From assembly GCA_009746045.1 (NCBI GenBank), contig RPFO01000412.1, positions 408,992 to 472,991 of the forward strand: a stretch of 64,000 bases of DNA, read 5' to 3'. Made by a program: the position numbers and the translations under genes. Under the pieces are notes generated by a model, which was not told the origin of the DNA, did not search any database, and saw only the letters and a list, made by a program, of their open reading frames with translations. This DNA comes from Mesostigma viride. Taxonomy: Eukaryota > Streptophyta > Mesostigmatophyceae > Mesostigmatales > Mesostigmataceae. Positions 49,051 to 60,733 of the stretch are shown here, one piece after another (the stretch's first letter is position 1; each line of letters opens with the position of its first letter).

Positions 49051-51478
49051 TCGGCTGCGCGCGTTCTGGACCAACATCGCTGGCCAAGGTTCTACGCAGG
49101 CGGTGATGCAGCATATCGCTAGCCACATTGAGCTGCCACCGGTCGATGTCGTGTTGCCCAGTCAACTCACGGCGCAGTATGTGGAGCACGATGATCAGGC
49201 ACCCTACGCGCCCGTCAACAAGGCAGGCGCCCCCATGCGAGCACTGCCCACCCTTGTCAGTTACCAAGGGTCCCAGGCTTATCGTGACCGGGGCAAGGGG
49301 CTTGTGTGGGAGCGTGCCACAGGTCTCTTGGTTCAGCCACCCGCGGGGTTTCGTGAACTAAGCATGGGCTTTGCCGAAGGTGCATCCGCCGCCCCAGGGC
49401 TCCTGGAGGTGGAGCGATGGTCGCTCATTGGCCAGGCCATGTCAGCCTGGCAGGTGGGGTACACCTTGCTAGCAGCGCAAGGTGTGCGGAGGGTGCAGCG
49501 GGTTGCACTTCCCGTCCATGCTGCGACTGCACAGGCGCAGAGTGACACTTCTCCACCCACCGGTGCTGCGCCGGCTGGTGTGCCTAAGGCGGAGCGTGCA
49601 GGCGGCAGGGGCCAAGGGTGGTCCTACACCTGGCGCCAGGTATGGTCAGTCATCCTCATGACTGCGCTCCTCACCAGCTGTGTGTTCTCGGCGGCTCCGG
49701 CCTTTCAGTTCCTCGTGGCGAAGGCACAACGGCAGGTGGGAGAGCGAGGCATTACGCCGGGAGCGGCGGCATACATGCTGTTTCAGTCGGCGGCCGTGCG
49801 CGGTCCCACGGTGGCTGTGCACAATGTCTCGAGCGCAAGCGACCCGGCAGCAAACCATCAATGGAGCGTCTGTGAGCACCTCACAGCTGAGCAACGTGCG
49901 AGGCTGCTCAAGTGGCTGGAAGGTGCGCGCAACGCGTTTGCATTCAGCAGTCAAGAGCTGGGATGCTACAATGGTGGGCAGATGCGGGTCCCGCTGGACA
50001 CCGATCAGCCACTGTTTCGCCGACAACACCGGCTGAGTCAAGCTGAGCTGGAGTTTGTGCAGCAACAATGCGAGGAGCTGGAGGCTGCTGGCATCATTCG
50101 GTCATCCACATCCAACTATGCGGCCGCGACCGTCGTGGCGCCCAAGAAGGATGCGGTGACAGGTGAATGGACTGGGATGCGCATGGCGACGGACCTGCGG
50201 CAACTCAACGCACACACCCCGATGGACAGGTACCCCATGCCGCGAGTGGACGATGTGCTTGACCGGATATCGCCACGCGTGCAGTTCATCTCATCCCTAG
50301 ACCTCCGCAGTGGGTTTCACCAAATCCAAGTGGCGGAGGGTGACCAACGCAAGCTCGCGTTCTGGGGGGGCCACCGACTCTATGAGTGGGTCAGGATGCC
50401 TTTCGGGCATAGGAATGCGAGTGCCATCTTTCAGCGTGCCATGGATCAAGTGTTGAATGGCATGCCATTCGCTGCGTGTTACATTGATGATGTGATCATC
50501 TTCAGTGAGACATTTGAGCAACACCTCCAGCACCTTGAGCAGGTGCGCATGGCACTGGCGCGAGCCAACCTAAAGCTGCATCCCGAGAAGTGTCGATTTG
50601 CGCAGCGGAGCCTCGACTTCCTCGGACACCAGATCATTCCTGGCGGCAGAACTCCACAAGCGGCCAAGGTGGAAGCGATCGTCAACGCGGCAACGCCCAC
50701 GGATGTGGCGGGTGTGCGGGCTTACCTGGGACTGGCGGGGTATTACCGAGGTTACATCCCCAACTTCAGCACCAAGGTTAAGCCACTGACGGAGCTGTTG
50801 AAGAAAGGTGCAGTCTGGGCATGGGGTCCGGCGCAGCAACGCGCCATTGAGACCATCAAGGCAGAGCTCACCTCAGCGCCAATACTCCGTCAGCCCGACT
50901 ATGCCCAGCCATTTGTGCTATACACAGATTGGTCCAGGGTTGGACTTGGTGCTGTGTTGGCACAGAAGGACGTGCATGGCAAGGAACATGTGGTGGCGTA
51001 TGCCAGCAGGAGCAACAACACGGCTGAGGCCAAGTACTCATCGTATGAGGGCGAGGCTCTGGCCGTGGTGTGGGCCATCAAACATTTTCGGCCATACTTG
51101 TTCGGGCGTCAGTTCACGCTGGTCACCGACCATCAGCCACTGCAGTGGTTGATGACAAGTGCCACTCTGACTGGCAAGCTGGCGCGCTGGGCCATGATTA
51201 TTCAAGAATATAACATGACCATTGTACACCGCGCTGGGGTGGACCATTCCAATGCCGATGTCTTATCACGCTATGCTTTGGCAACGTCAGAGGACCGGAC
51301 GGGGGCGCGAGCGCAGGGCGCGGAGAGACCACAGGGCTCAGTCGTCTTTGTCAACGCAGCCGGGCCATGCGATTCCGAGTCGCGATGGCTTTCCTGCAGT
51401 GATGCCGTGGCGGAGTTTGCGTGCTACTATACGCCAATCCCGTACGGCCAGCGGCTTTCACGCCATCCCAGGGCGTGA
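49051..51478 (+). pseudogene. pol: Methyltransferase C-terminal part fused to gypsy RT and RNase H
   Basis: The open frame runs 48986-51478 (830 codons); its real part starts near 49045. Residues 22-31 are HRLRAFWTNI. Residues 105-160 carry methyltransferase motifs IX-X (RELSMGFAEG; LIGQAMSAWQVG, usual GNxV). Residues 218-243 are hydrophobic, like a membrane span. Then follow a Ty3/gypsy RT (about 340-560: FRRQHRLS, SLDLRSGFHQI, CYIDDVIIFS at 498-507) and RNase H (FVLYTDWS, EGEAL, TDHQPLQWL). The usual integrase after RNase H is absent. Frame and RT residues are otherwise intact, so methyltransferase and RT were once one polyprotein. Confidence 0.85.
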
Positions 51479-52136
51479 TATTTCTTCCTTTGGCTGAAGA
51501 CACGCTTGCGCAGCCGGTGGATCCGGCGAGCATGGGCTGTGTGGTGCTGCATGCTGCCGCCAGTCACGCCATTGCGGTGGAGTGCTGCGCTGGGGACGTG
51601 TGGTTGGATGGGAGGGTTCTCGAGCGGGTGCAGGGTTTGCCTGCCTCTCCAGCCCCTGCTGACTGGACACCGACGCAGAGGCAAGCCGAGAGAAAAGTGG
51701 GCAGCACTAGTGGGGTAAGGCTAGCATGTTGGCCCATCGATCACTCATGCAGCCATACCTCAACGAGGTCAAATGGGCCAACGAGGTCGTGGGCTACTGT
51801 CAGTGCAGGGAGTTTGGCACGAGTACGCGACACTCCGTAACCAGCCCAGTACCTAATATTGGGGCAGCTATGGCGCCGTACCCACTACCTGACCCGTCCC
51901 GTATACCCCAACGTAACCTGAACCGAATCCGTTCACGCCCCCGTAAACATAACCGGCCCAGTTACTGGGCCATACCGGATCTCGGGGCCAGTATTCCGAA
52001 TGGTACCACGTAACCGGTCCGGTAACCCAAACCGCCAACGGCTACGGACCCGTAACCTGGCCCGTCGAAGTTACCGGGCAGGCTACGGGGGCGTCGAGGT
52101 TACCGGACAGGTTACGGGGGCTTCAAATTAACTCCT
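51479..52136. other. 3' remnant of the gypsy element and GTAACC-rich sequence
   Basis: 51479-51840 may be a short continuation of the gypsy polyprotein in other frames; no integrase zinc or DDE motif is seen. 51850-52136 is rich in GTAACC / GGTTAC variants, including GTTACCGGGCAGG-type repeats. No 3' LTR is recognised. Confidence 0.4.
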
Positions 52137-53243
52137 AGTGATGCCTAGAATGTTTGCCTAGCTGTGCCACCATACCTAGTCACGTGCACGTCGCTAAGGC
52201 ACGGCACACAACCAGCCATATAGCCTTAGCTTAGCCCTTGAGTTGTACAAGCTAATGCTTATACTTTTATGCGCAAACCTTTATGCTAAGGTTAACGCAT
52301 ATTCTTACATACCTGCGCAAGATGTAAGAATATGCGTTAACCTTAGCTAAAAGGTTTGCGCATAAAAAGTATAAGCTTAGCTTGTACAACTTAAAACCTT
52401 TGCGCGTTGGGGCAGAATATTAAGCGGCTCCCTAACTAGGGTTTACTTCCGCATCGAATTACTAATTCGATATCGAATTACTGATTCGATATTGATCCCG
52501 GGAAGGTCCGATGTCTACCTCGCTAGGCGATTAATTATAGGTCAAAAAGGTTTGCGCATAAAAAGTATAAGCGTGAGCTTGTACAACTTAGAACCGGCGC
52601 GGCGCGGAAGTCACGGGTTCGAAACCTCGTGGGGACAGTGCCGAGCAGGGATTATTTGGGAGGATCCGCCGGGGCACCGGTCGGACCTAATTAATCGCCT
52701 AGCGAGGTAGATATCGGACCTACCCGGGATTAATATCGAATCAGTAATTCGATATCGAATCAGTAATTCGATGCGGAAGTAAACCCTAGTTAGGGAGCCG
52801 CTTAATATTCCGCCCCAACGCGCAAAGGTTTTAAGTTGTACAAGCTCACGCTTATACTTTTTATGCGCAAACCTTTTTGACCAAGGTTAACGCATATTCT
52901 TACATCTTGCGCAGGTATGTAAGAATATGCGTTAACCTTAGCTACAAGGTTTGCGCATAAAAAGTATAAGCACTAGCTTGTACAACTCCTTGTACAGCCA
53001 TGCTACGTCCTGGCTATGATCAGATTACTTGCCCACGCTCCTTGTTATGATATGCTCACATGGGTCTTATTTCACCCACAGAACTTGCCGGATCCTCTAC
53101 TAGCGTGTCCGATTGCTGCTGTGGCATGCCTCTGGTATGAAGGAGAAAGAGGGTCTCTGCCCTTTCGTCCTGTTGTGCACATACAGGGATTTTATAAGTG
53201 ACTCCGGTGCTCCGTGCCTCCCCAACGGGAGCACAAGTTAAAT
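52137..53243 (+). mobile_element. 5'-truncated LINE copy (3' UTR only), interrupted by a foldback element
   Basis: Both flanking pieces (52137-52240 and 52990-53243) match, on the opposite strand, the 3' UTR of the LINE at 38204-38620. Shared landmarks include CTAGCTGTGCCACCATAC, ATGATATGCTCACATGGGTC and CCCCAACGGGAGCAC, and a (TTAA)-like tail. ORF1 is missing, as expected of 5' truncation. The uninterrupted copy shows the empty site of the foldback insertion. Confidence 0.8.
52241..52989. mobile_element. Foldback element, second family (AGTTGTACAAGC...GCTTGTACAACT)
   Basis: Target duplication CCTTG (52236-52240 and 52990-52994). It is a 749-bp self-complementary element. A terminal hairpin (52241 to about 52391) is followed by an internal part that starts TAAAACC and ends GGTTTTA, and then by a second terminal hairpin (about 52833-52989). 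The internal part itself folds over ~160 bp. At its centre is a partial hairpin end plus a T-arm-like block CACGGGTTCGAAACCTCGTG. Layout, AGTT/AACT ends, 5-bp duplication and T-arm block all parallel arrays 1 and 2, though sequences differ. Confidence 0.88.
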
Positions 53244-55295
53244 TAATTGATGGGGGGCTGTTGAAAATACATGCATGGCCGGTCGACGTCAAAGGTGGAA
53301 AATATTAACCTGTCGACGTCAAAGTCGTTATCGGACCAGCTAGGTTCGTCAAGGCGACTGTGCTTGGGTTCAGGCGATATCCCGAGGGCAAGCCCGGGAG
53401 GGACCTGGGCGACCACCAGTGCTCGATCGACTAGTGTCACCGCTGCCTTCCGAGCCTGAGGACGAAGCTGCAGCCGGAGCTGCGGACGTATTTTCAGGGA
53501 GGTGGCGTCTCTTGTAACTTGCAATACAACGAAGCTGGTGAAACGCTCCGTAACTTGCGCTCGGTGCATGCTCGTAAGTGTCAATTACACAAAAACAACG
53601 GATCATTCCGCAGAAATCTTACTAACACGGCACATGGCACATGATGTGTGCCCCCCCCGCACATTTTTATAGGAAAGCAAGGCTGCACATGCAGGCATGC
53701 AACGTACGCATGTATTCTACAAAAGGAATGCAGAAACCAAGTGTCTAAGGCTCGGGCAGTATGCGTAGCAGCCATCAATTGATTTAATTTCCATATTACT
53801 TGCCTGCAACTAATAAGCAGGGCACAGTCTGCTTCGCTAAAAAATGCCGGAGGTAAACTAGAAAAGACCAAAGGTCGACATTTGACATCAATGGACAATT
53901 GAGAGGCGTTCTTATTGCATATTAATTAGCTCTACACGAACCTTAATGCTTAACCATAGCCACGCCAGCTAGCCTACGTCTTATAGGCTGGCCACGGAGG
54001 GGTAGTACGAAAATTCGAGCAAGAGGAAACTTTGTGGGGCAGGCAGCAAGGGGGGGCCGACCCTTCGAAATAACAACAACAACGTTCCAGCTCATATACC
54101 GGCACCTAGTCGGCACTCGATGCAAACAAAGCAGTACGGGGGTATTGCTGCACCCATACATAATGACCTGCCATGGTCGAAACTTGTAATACAATATATG
54201 TGCATACGCGGGCTTTTGGTTCCCGCCGCACATTTGAAAGTGCTGTCCTCCGGCTTTTTGCCTTTGCACCGTGTGCAGTTCTTGGACGTTTGGAATCATG
54301 GCATGGCTATTAAACGTGATGACTGACTAGCTAGACCTTTTCAGTGGTTTTCCATTTGCGGGTATTTCCTCGTAAATGGTGGGAGAGCGATCGCAGCAAT
54401 GGTGCTCGATCACCACTAGATGTACACTCCCGGCCAGTTAGGCTCGAAACACACGCCCTGATCAAGCATGCTGTTTCCGGCCCCACCGTCTAGGTCATCT
54501 AGTCGCTCTACACGTAAGCCAGCCATAATTTCAATGCACAAGGATACACATTTCCATCACCATTCATCTTCATCATCCTGAACGACTCGAACACGCGGAC
54601 AAGATAACGGCAGGCTCGAGCTACCATGGTCCGGATTCTCCCGATTTCTGGCCTGCGCTGGTTGTCTCCTTGATATATATACATATACCCGGCCTTGATC
54701 AAATATACCCGGCCTCACGTATCCGTCCAACGAGGTACGATGAGAATGCAGCTCATTCTCGCGACTTTCCAACCATCATGTCATGACCCGAATAAAGCCT
54801 TTTGTAAACGTGGGAATTCCCGACGCGTCCAGGCATGCAGTAGCGTACTGAGCGTTCATTAGGGTACTGATGCATTATGCTAAGGCATGAACTCGCTCTC
54901 CTCCTAAGTTGCACTGACAAATTTTGCGTCCGTGACCTCCCAGCCTCATACTGGCTATATGGCACGTGAACTTGATTTGATTCCTAGAATCACATTAATA
55001 ATATATTCAAAATTATAATAACTTACATCAGAGTGAAAGCACCCAATCAAGCATGAACCAATATATTAAATAAATATATATATATTGAGGCCTTTTTCCC
55101 ATGCCTTTTTCACATATATCTCGCCGCGTGGATAGTAAGGATATATTTTATTTATTATTTATTCAATTCGTCGATTCGTCGATTCGTCGATTCGTCGATT
55201 CGTCGATTCGTCGATTCGTCGATTCATGATTCATCTTAGATCTGCTGACGTCTGCACCACCCGAACCGAGCCCGAAAACGGTCCTCGCGTCGCTT
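53244..55295. other. Intergenic region with no supported gene
   Basis: Only short frames without recognisable features. Small items: GTCGACGTCAAAG twice (53281-53325), an AT-rich tract (54985-55165) and a tandem octamer (55167-55228). Confidence 0.5.
55167..55228. repeat. Tandem octamer (ATTCGTCG)n
   Basis: About seven copies of an 8-bp unit, read as ATTCGTCG, follow an AT-rich stretch and end in GATTCATGATTCATC. Confidence 0.9.
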
Positions 55296-55680
55296 GACAG
55301 TGCGCTAGGCAAGGAGGGGTGACATCTCCAGGCAAAATTTCCTGGGTAATAGGGGCCCGTCCCAGGGCCTGACTGCTGCGGAACGCGCCGGCCCCTATTT
55401 GGATATAGGGGCTGGCGAGCAAAACGAAGGTCGGCGGCGGTGGCCCCTGATTACTGGCCCCCAATAGCGCGGCGCTACGTGGCAAGATGCGGCGCCACGT
55501 GGCATGATGCGCATGCCTCCCCGGTGACAAGGGCCAGGCAACTGGGCAAGTCTGCTGCTGTACACTGTGTACAATAGCGCGGCGTGAGGATGCCAGCACG
55601 TTTTTTTTTGTTATGTGTGCAGGCTGCCTAAATAAATGGTGCTTAAAATGGTGGCATCTTGTTGGCTGCGCACCTGCTGA

Positions 55681-55890
55681 GCTTTTGACAGATCTGTAAA
55701 GTTAGGGCCCGAAAAATACAGATGGCTAGGCGTATATGCAGATCTGTTTTTTTATTACAGATCTGTACGTAAACTCCGACGTAATGCCCTTACGTCTTCG
55801 AGACTCGTCCATGCATGCGGGCGGTGCGGCCAGTGGTACAAATACCTGTAAATTAGCTAAAATTAGTCAGCCATGGTTAAGTAAGCTAAT
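55681..55890 (+). repeat. Inverted repeat, left arm
   Basis: Pairs with about 58785-58993. Contains two CAGATCTGT palindromes separated by a T run and the block ACTCCGACGTAATGCC. Confidence 0.8.
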
Positions 55891-57164
55891 GGAATTTGAA
55901 GGCACGGTAAAACCAGTACTGAAAAGCTATCAGCCCAGTTCTCTCGCGTGTAGATTGTTTGCTTTCTCGACATTTTGTTCGGACGCGGAGTGCATTATCA
56001 CGGGAAGCATAGCGATTGGTAGCCAACGATGGCGACGTACGTGAAGCCTCTGCTCTATGACGGGAAGGCATCTGGCGTTGCTGCAACTGGAATCAGGCCA
56101 GTGCCATGTTCGGCACCGTGCACGCGGAAATAAGGCGCCGTCACGTTAGATAGCACTGCTGAGGACGAGCTGCGCCTGCCTGCCCATATTTACCGAGTTT
56201 GTCTCGCATCGCACTGCATTATTGCTGGCCAGACTTTGCTGTCTTTATGCCCGACAATCTGGTTCACGAACCGTTTTAATTTGCTGCGTGCGTGGCTCCT
56301 GCCCTTCCATGGCAATGTTTGCAATTTCGCACGTTTTCGTTGTGATTGTTGGCACATACTACATAGCCATGCACATGACATACTGCATGAAGGTCGCAAA
56401 GTTAGGTATAGTTTCTGTTTGTAAATCCTGAGTTATTGCTTCACACACGGTTCCTTGAAATGAAGGCCCTGGCCGAAGCTCGTTGCTTGCCAAAGCCTTC
56501 TTGTGTCGAAGAACAGCGGTTCTCAGTGGGCACATGAAAGAGACGTCGCCAGGCATTGTAAGATTTCCAACCACACGCTTGTCCTGTAACCATGCAATTC
56601 ATTCCATGTGCGTTATGAATCTGGCAGCTTGTGAGCCTGCAACCATTAATTGCAGTTTGGCACATGTTACAAGAAGTAGGCTCCTTGAATTTAGGCTGCT
56701 TTCTCGCTTATTTTTGTTGATGCTATAGGCAACATTGGACTTAACACTAACTTGAGTCCCACCCGCATCCAACCCCCCCAATCATCCATCCACTCCGTCC
56801 CTACCCACCCAATTATACCACCGTCTTCCCGCCCACTCTTGAACTAATCAGCCCAACGCCCCAGCCTAAGACACAGGCAAATGCCCATGTAGCCACCCAT
56901 GTGCGCGTGCCTAGAGACACTCAACTAGCTAGGCTGCATGTATGTGCCATGGGGGCATAATAGGTGCATGGGCGCAGGTGCACATGCAGGCCCGCAGGCA
57001 TGCACACAAGCAGGCAGGCAGGCAGGTTGACAGATGGGTGGGCAGATAGGCGGGTGGCAGACTTGTAGGCGGGCAGGCGGGAGGATGGGCAGAACATTGG
57101 GTGGACAGGCGAGTAAGAAGGTCGTTGGGTCCAAGCAACCCGTTTATTGGTGATGGATTGATGT

Positions 57165-57850
57165 GTGTGGCGCATGTGTGCAAGTCGGCCTGTGTTTGTG
57201 TGCGTTTGTATGCATGTGCACGTGTGCTCGTGGGTGTGTGCACATGTTTGTGTGCATGCATGTGTTAGCGTGCATGTGCGCACGTGGGTGTGTGCATGTG
57301 TGTGATATTGTGTGCATACATGTGTATGTCACAGTGTGCATGTGTGTGCGTGTATGCGTGTGTGCGTGTGTGCGTGCGTGTGTGCGTGTGTGCGAGTGTG
57401 CGAGTGTGCGTGTGTGCGTGTGTGCGTGTGTGCGTGTGTGCGTGTGTGCGTGTGTGCGTGTGTGCGTGTGTGCGTGTGTGCGTGTGTGCGTGTGTGCGTG
57501 TGTGCGTGTGTGCGTGTGTGCATGTGTGCGTGTGTGCATGTGTGTATGTGTGCATGTGTGTATGCGTGCGTGTGTGCATGTGTGTATGTGTGCATGTGTG
57601 TATGCGTGCGTGTGTGCATGTGTGCATGTGTGCATGTGTGCGTGTGTGCATGTGTGTATGTGTGCATGTGTGCATGTGTGTATGTGTGCATGTGTGTATG
57701 TGTGTATGTGTGCGTGTGTGCGTGTGTGCATGTGTGCATGTGTGCGTGTGTGCATGTGTGTATGTGTGCATGTGTGTATGCGTGCGTGTGTGCATGTGTG
57801 TGTGAACATTTATGTGCATGTGTATGTATGTGGGCGTGTGTGTGTGCTGG
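57165..57850. repeat. Complex TG/CA microsatellite
   Basis: Long run of TGTGCG, TGTGCA and TGTGTA variants. All six frames are open for 170-240 codons because the repeat lacks stop codons, giving Cys-Val or His-Thr repeat peptides that are not genes. A GGCAGGCA-type tract precedes it (56990-57085). Confidence 0.95.
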
Positions 57851-58784
57851 GGGGTAGGATGGATAGGGAAAAGAAAGAGTGAAAAATGCAAGGTGTGGGG
57901 GAGTTAAATGTTTCACCTCGCGGCAAAAGTCGTTGTGCCTGCCGCGTGTATTGACAAGCAGCTGTGGGCACGGTTGCAGCAAGTGAGTACACGCCAAGGG
58001 CCTACACGGTTCATGCAATAGCACACAGCCAGTGGGACGAAACATCTGCACATATTACTTGGGTTCATCTATTTTGCACATTACCTGCTTGGGTTCATCA
58101 ACTGAATTCTGCACCTTACACTTGCATGGCTCATGGTTTCAATCGCTGCTCAATTGACGGAAAATGAACAGGCAATCAACATTCAGATATGTTAATCCTG
58201 AAAAGTGACCTTCCACACCAGGAGAATGAAGGTCGATGCTGCTTTGACGCATGAGCCTAATCCACGTGCTCTCGGAGGTCTCCACTCTCCACCTCGGCAG
58301 GAGCACCTGCAGGCGTCGTGGCTCGCTTACCTCAAGCAATATGCGCGTGCTGAAAGCTACCGGGATCTAGGCAGAGTTAAATTATCTGCCCGGAAAAAGC
58401 ACCTCTTAAACCTTTCTCGACAACGAAGCTCTGAGCAGCGCTATACTGTCGTGGCCGGACTTCATTGTCGCCATTAAAATGTCAAAAGCTGTTTGATTCA
58501 TCCAAGGAAAATGCGTGCATGGTAGACAGATCATGAGATGCCCGGGCGTATAGACATGACAAGCAACTGCTTAGATGGCGCTCCTCGCGTTTTCCCTCGA
58601 CTGAGTTCGTTAAGGCGCCTAATCCAATGTAGCCAATGCATCTGGGTGTGACCAGAATACAGAGCCTAGTGCACGCGGCGATATTGTTTGGTCTGTCGCA
58701 CAATTGCTGTTGTGTTTGCAATTATTCTGCTCGCTCAGATGTAGGATTAACTTCGGCTTGATTTCTTAATTACCCTCGTGTGCA

Positions 58785-58993
58785 GGTCATACGGCTGACA
58801 TTCCTCTATTAGCTTTCGTAGCCATGGCTGAATTTTGCTTCCAGGTACTGAGCACGGCCTGCACTTCGACACCCGAAGACGTAAAGGCATTACGTCGGAG
58901 TTTACGTACAGATCTGTATTAAAAAAACAGATCTGCATATACGCCTAGCCATCTGTATTTTTCGGGCCCTAACTTTACAGATCTGTCAAAAGC
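58785..58993 (-). repeat. Inverted repeat, right arm
   Basis: Reverse complement of about 55681-55890, with small differences such as a single base in the T run and divergence beyond the first ~120 bp. Confidence 0.8.
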
Positions 58994-59537
58994 GCTTGTC
59001 ATGACCGCATGCTATGCATTTCACCGATAGACCATCCTCACCCAGAATTAAATAAGAATATTCTGCAGTGGCTCGGCGGTTGTCTTGGTCATAATACAAG
59101 TCTGGCCAGCCGCGTTGCAGACCAGGCCCTTCCTCCGGTCCAATGTCCGGCGGTTCAGACATGCTACTATGAGCGGCTCCCTCCTCGGTAACGATCTGAC
59201 AATACGCTAATATATAGGCAGCCTGAAACTAAAATCCCAAGGAATTGTTCGCAACAAAACACTAAATATGCGGTGCGGGCAGACTCGGCCGCCTTGCTTG
59301 CAAATTCCGCCATGCTGTAGCATTTGGGGGCCAGACTCTATGGGCTGACGGCTGCATGAAAGTCGGCCCCCCGCTCCCCTATAGGGGCCGAAAACATGGG
59401 GGCCAGCTCCAGTTGGTGCCGGTTGCTGCACTGGCCCCTAATATGGAAATAGGGGCCAGATATTCTGGACCGGCGGCTGCAGGATCCGGCCCCTATTTAG
59501 CTTGGCTCAATGTCACCCCTCCTGCTAGGCAGTTGTC

Positions 59538-60733
59538 ACAATCAAATTTGGAACCACTGCAACTCGGAAGTAGTGGTGGCTAAACGGCTTCTTCACGGGC
59601 TTCGATACAATTTAAGATCTCGGTGCGATTCATTTAGGATTCGCTGATACTTATGTCCCCTCTCACCTCTTTGGTCCATAATTGGCTAATAAAAAATATA
59701 CCCATTTCCCCGAAAGATCTCGGTGCGATACTCAGGTACAAGTTAAGATCTCGGTGCTGATACTCAGTTCCCATTTCACCTGTTTGGTATGTAGGGATAT
59801 AAAAAAAATATACCCATTTCCCCGAAAGATCTCGGTGCGAGGGAGATCGGCGCGGCGCCGTGGTTTCGCGGGTATGTCAGCTACGCTGACGTACGTCGTT
59901 ATTAGTTAGTAAGTTGTATACCACGCCGCACATGGGCAGCAGAGAGTCTATGGTGGCCACGTACGTCGAACAGTGGTGCTACTGATATCAGAATCGTAAT
60001 ATAACGACGGAAAAGCATGCGCCGTCGACGTAGCCCGACTGATCAATGCTGTCCGTGGTGTAACCGAAATGACAATGTAACTGAGATGTCAGGAAATCAG
60101 TCCGTATATTTGGACGCCGGTTACTGAGATGTGGAGTTTCCAGATTTCGCAAAGATGCTCACCTGATATTTTTCAGCGCGCAGGGAGATGTCGTCGCAAT
60201 CGAAGAGCCCTCGCTTGCAGTTTGGCAGTGCGATAACTGTCTCTACTTGGCGCAATCTTTTTTGCCAGGATTTGAGTCAGATCTGACAGGGCGATCAGGC
60301 ACTTCCTCCCACACGATGAGTCAGTCAGTCATTCAGTTGGATTCCCACACGAGGAGTAAAAAGATTCTCTAAACCGGCGGACGGCAGCAGTCTGTGCCTA
60401 CTGTGCAAGGGCGAGGTTGGAACCTGGACGCGCGCAGCCGTACTGGCCCGATGCGCGATGGAACTCGAGAATATGCCCGTACCCTCGCCTGGCATGACGA
60501 ACGCATGCCTGCCAGGAATGATGCAACCTTTCAGGCAGAGCGCGCATCAGGAAATTTGTGCCAGTGCTTTGCCACGGTTTTTTTCACCAAGCGTCGGAAC
60601 CGTGGCCCCGTGACGTTGCAGCCGAGTATTTGGCAATTCACCAGACGGGCAATTGTCTGCAAAACAATTACAGCCGGCATTGCCCGCAAAGCAAATACAG
60701 CTTTGAGGTGATTGCCTAAATAAATCGGGGCTC
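59538..60733. other. Region upstream of the RWP-RK gene, with GATCTCGGTGCGA repeats
   Basis: AAGATCTCGGTGCGA occurs four times (near 59613, 59716, 59744 as GTGCTGA, 59826), partly as a ~110-bp duplication that includes ATATACCCATTTCCCCGA. No gene is supported in 59850-60733; the part next to 60734 must hold the promoter and 5' leader of the RWP-RK gene. Confidence 0.45.

Larger units (their letters stand above)
55296..59537. mobile_element. Large inverted-repeat structure around a TG-rich satellite
   Basis: An inner pair of inverted repeats (55681 to about 55890, and about 58785-58993) starts GCTTTTGACAGATCTGTAAAG and is over 90 percent alike across the first ~120 bp. An outer, weaker pair includes AAGGAGGGGTGACA (near 55310) and its complement (near 59515), plus several GGCCCCTATTT palindromes on both sides. 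The 2.9-kb interior has no transposase-like frame; it holds the TG satellite and unremarkable sequence. This could be a non-autonomous terminal-inverted-repeat transposon or a foldback relic. I find no clear target duplication. Confidence 0.5.

Noticed and set aside
52241..52989. Hammerhead ribozyme or retrozyme in the hairpins
   Set aside because: I looked for CTGATGA and GAAA core pairs in the palindromes and did not find a hammerhead core.
57163..57882. Long Cys-Val and His-Thr repeat proteins
   Set aside because: They come from the stop-free TG microsatellite in every frame.
60394..60711. 105-aa frame upstream of the RWP-RK gene
   Set aside because: No recognisable features, and it lies in the likely 5' leader or promoter.
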